The notes under the pieces are model-generated. The model was not told the DNA's origin. It made no database searches and saw only the letters and a program-made list of their open reading frames with translations. This document shows positions 47,831 through 47,882 of a DNA stretch of 47,882 nucleotides, one piece after another. Positions within the stretch are counted from its first letter, which is position 1. Every line of letters begins with the position of its first letter. Where the stretch lies: contig CANQTW010000017.1 in assembly GCA_947626845.1 (NCBI GenBank), forward strand, positions 1-47,882. The letters run 5' to 3'. Position numbers and translations under genes: made by a program. This DNA is from an uncultured Oscillospiraceae bacterium (GTDB lineage: Bacteria; Bacillota; Clostridia; Oscillospirales; Oscillospiraceae).

Positions 47831-47882
47831 AGCAACATAGGTAACACATCGGGAAGGGACATGGGTTACAGTCTGCGGATGG
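47831..47882. mobile_element. Probable end of an insertion sequence, truncated by the window
   Basis: Sequence after 47830 (TGTCAAGAGCAACATAGGTAACACATCGGG and onward to TGGGTTACAG) departs from the family I consensus in the middle of a hairpin arm. AACATAGGTAACACATCGGG and GACATGGGTTACA-type strings are, from memory, typical of IS ends in Firmicutes. No transposase is inside the window. Confidence 0.4.

Overview
The window looks like a chromosomal segment from a GC-rich, Gram-positive gut-type Clostridia, most likely an Oscillospiraceae relative (Flavonifractor/Oscillibacter/Intestinimonas-like). The placement is inferred from gene families and context: long-form clostridial PurL, a PurO-type IMP cyclohydrolase beside a stand-alone AICAR formyltransferase, DUF1292 and DUF975 proteins, a tRNA-Phe T-box before pheST, a DnaD/DnaI-like loader pair, a SpoVB/YabM-like flippase-mazG-hup-rqcP cluster, TTG starts and strong AGGAGG ribosome binding sites. 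Nearly everything is housekeeping; I see no phage, CRISPR array or resistance island.

Layout. 1-2.4 kb: tRNA-Ser(CGA) (-), thyA-folA (+), a 190-nt closed-stem ncRNA that resembles 6S RNA, and a DUF1292 gene (-). 2.4-9.1 kb: a small exported protein (-), a class A penicillin-binding protein (+), a MITE-like structured repeat, and a large SLH-domain S-layer protein. 9.3-20.2 kb: a purine operon, purE-purF-purM-purN-purO-purH(AICARFT only)-purD-purL; purC, purB and purK are not here. 20.3-22.9 kb: a palindromic composite element leading into a MATE exporter and a DUF975 membrane protein. 23.5-33.5 kb, mostly minus strand: metG, HIT protein, alaS, mltG, 5-formyl-THF cyclo-ligase, DJ-1 protein and a WecG/TagA glycosyltransferase, with one 47-residue Cys-rich mini-protein on plus. 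33.9-35.9 kb: the DnaD and DnaI-like loader pair, followed by a dense cluster of DnaA boxes. 36.2-40.8 kb: flippase-mazG-hup-rqcP-AI-2E exporter. 40.8-45.5 kb: T-box, pheS, pheT and an acyl-ACP thioesterase. 45.8-47.9 kb: a membrane glycosyltransferase, a small membrane protein and a repeat cassette cut by what looks like an insertion-sequence end.

The most unusual content is between the genes. At least four families of multi-hairpin intergenic elements recur (called I-IV here). Copies of one family keep the same order of stems and short unpaired anchor motifs, while stem sequences change on both sides at once. That compensatory pattern indicates selection on, or copying of, a folded nucleic acid. 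Family I occurs five times, usually just 3' of a gene; family II occurs twice plus a probable half copy at the window start, one copy bounded by about 45-bp inverted repeats; family III occurs as two direct matches plus a degenerate inverted one; family IV is a three-unit hairpin array with a relative inserted inside a family I copy.

Metabolic logic: folate (thyA, folA, 5-FCL) and purine synthesis (two 10-formyl-THF-dependent steps, purN and purH) share one-carbon chemistry. The envelope set (PBP, MltG, SLH protein, TagA-like transferase, flippase, GT2) and the translation set (three aminoacyl-tRNA synthetases, RqcP, tRNA-Ser, T-box) account for most of the rest.
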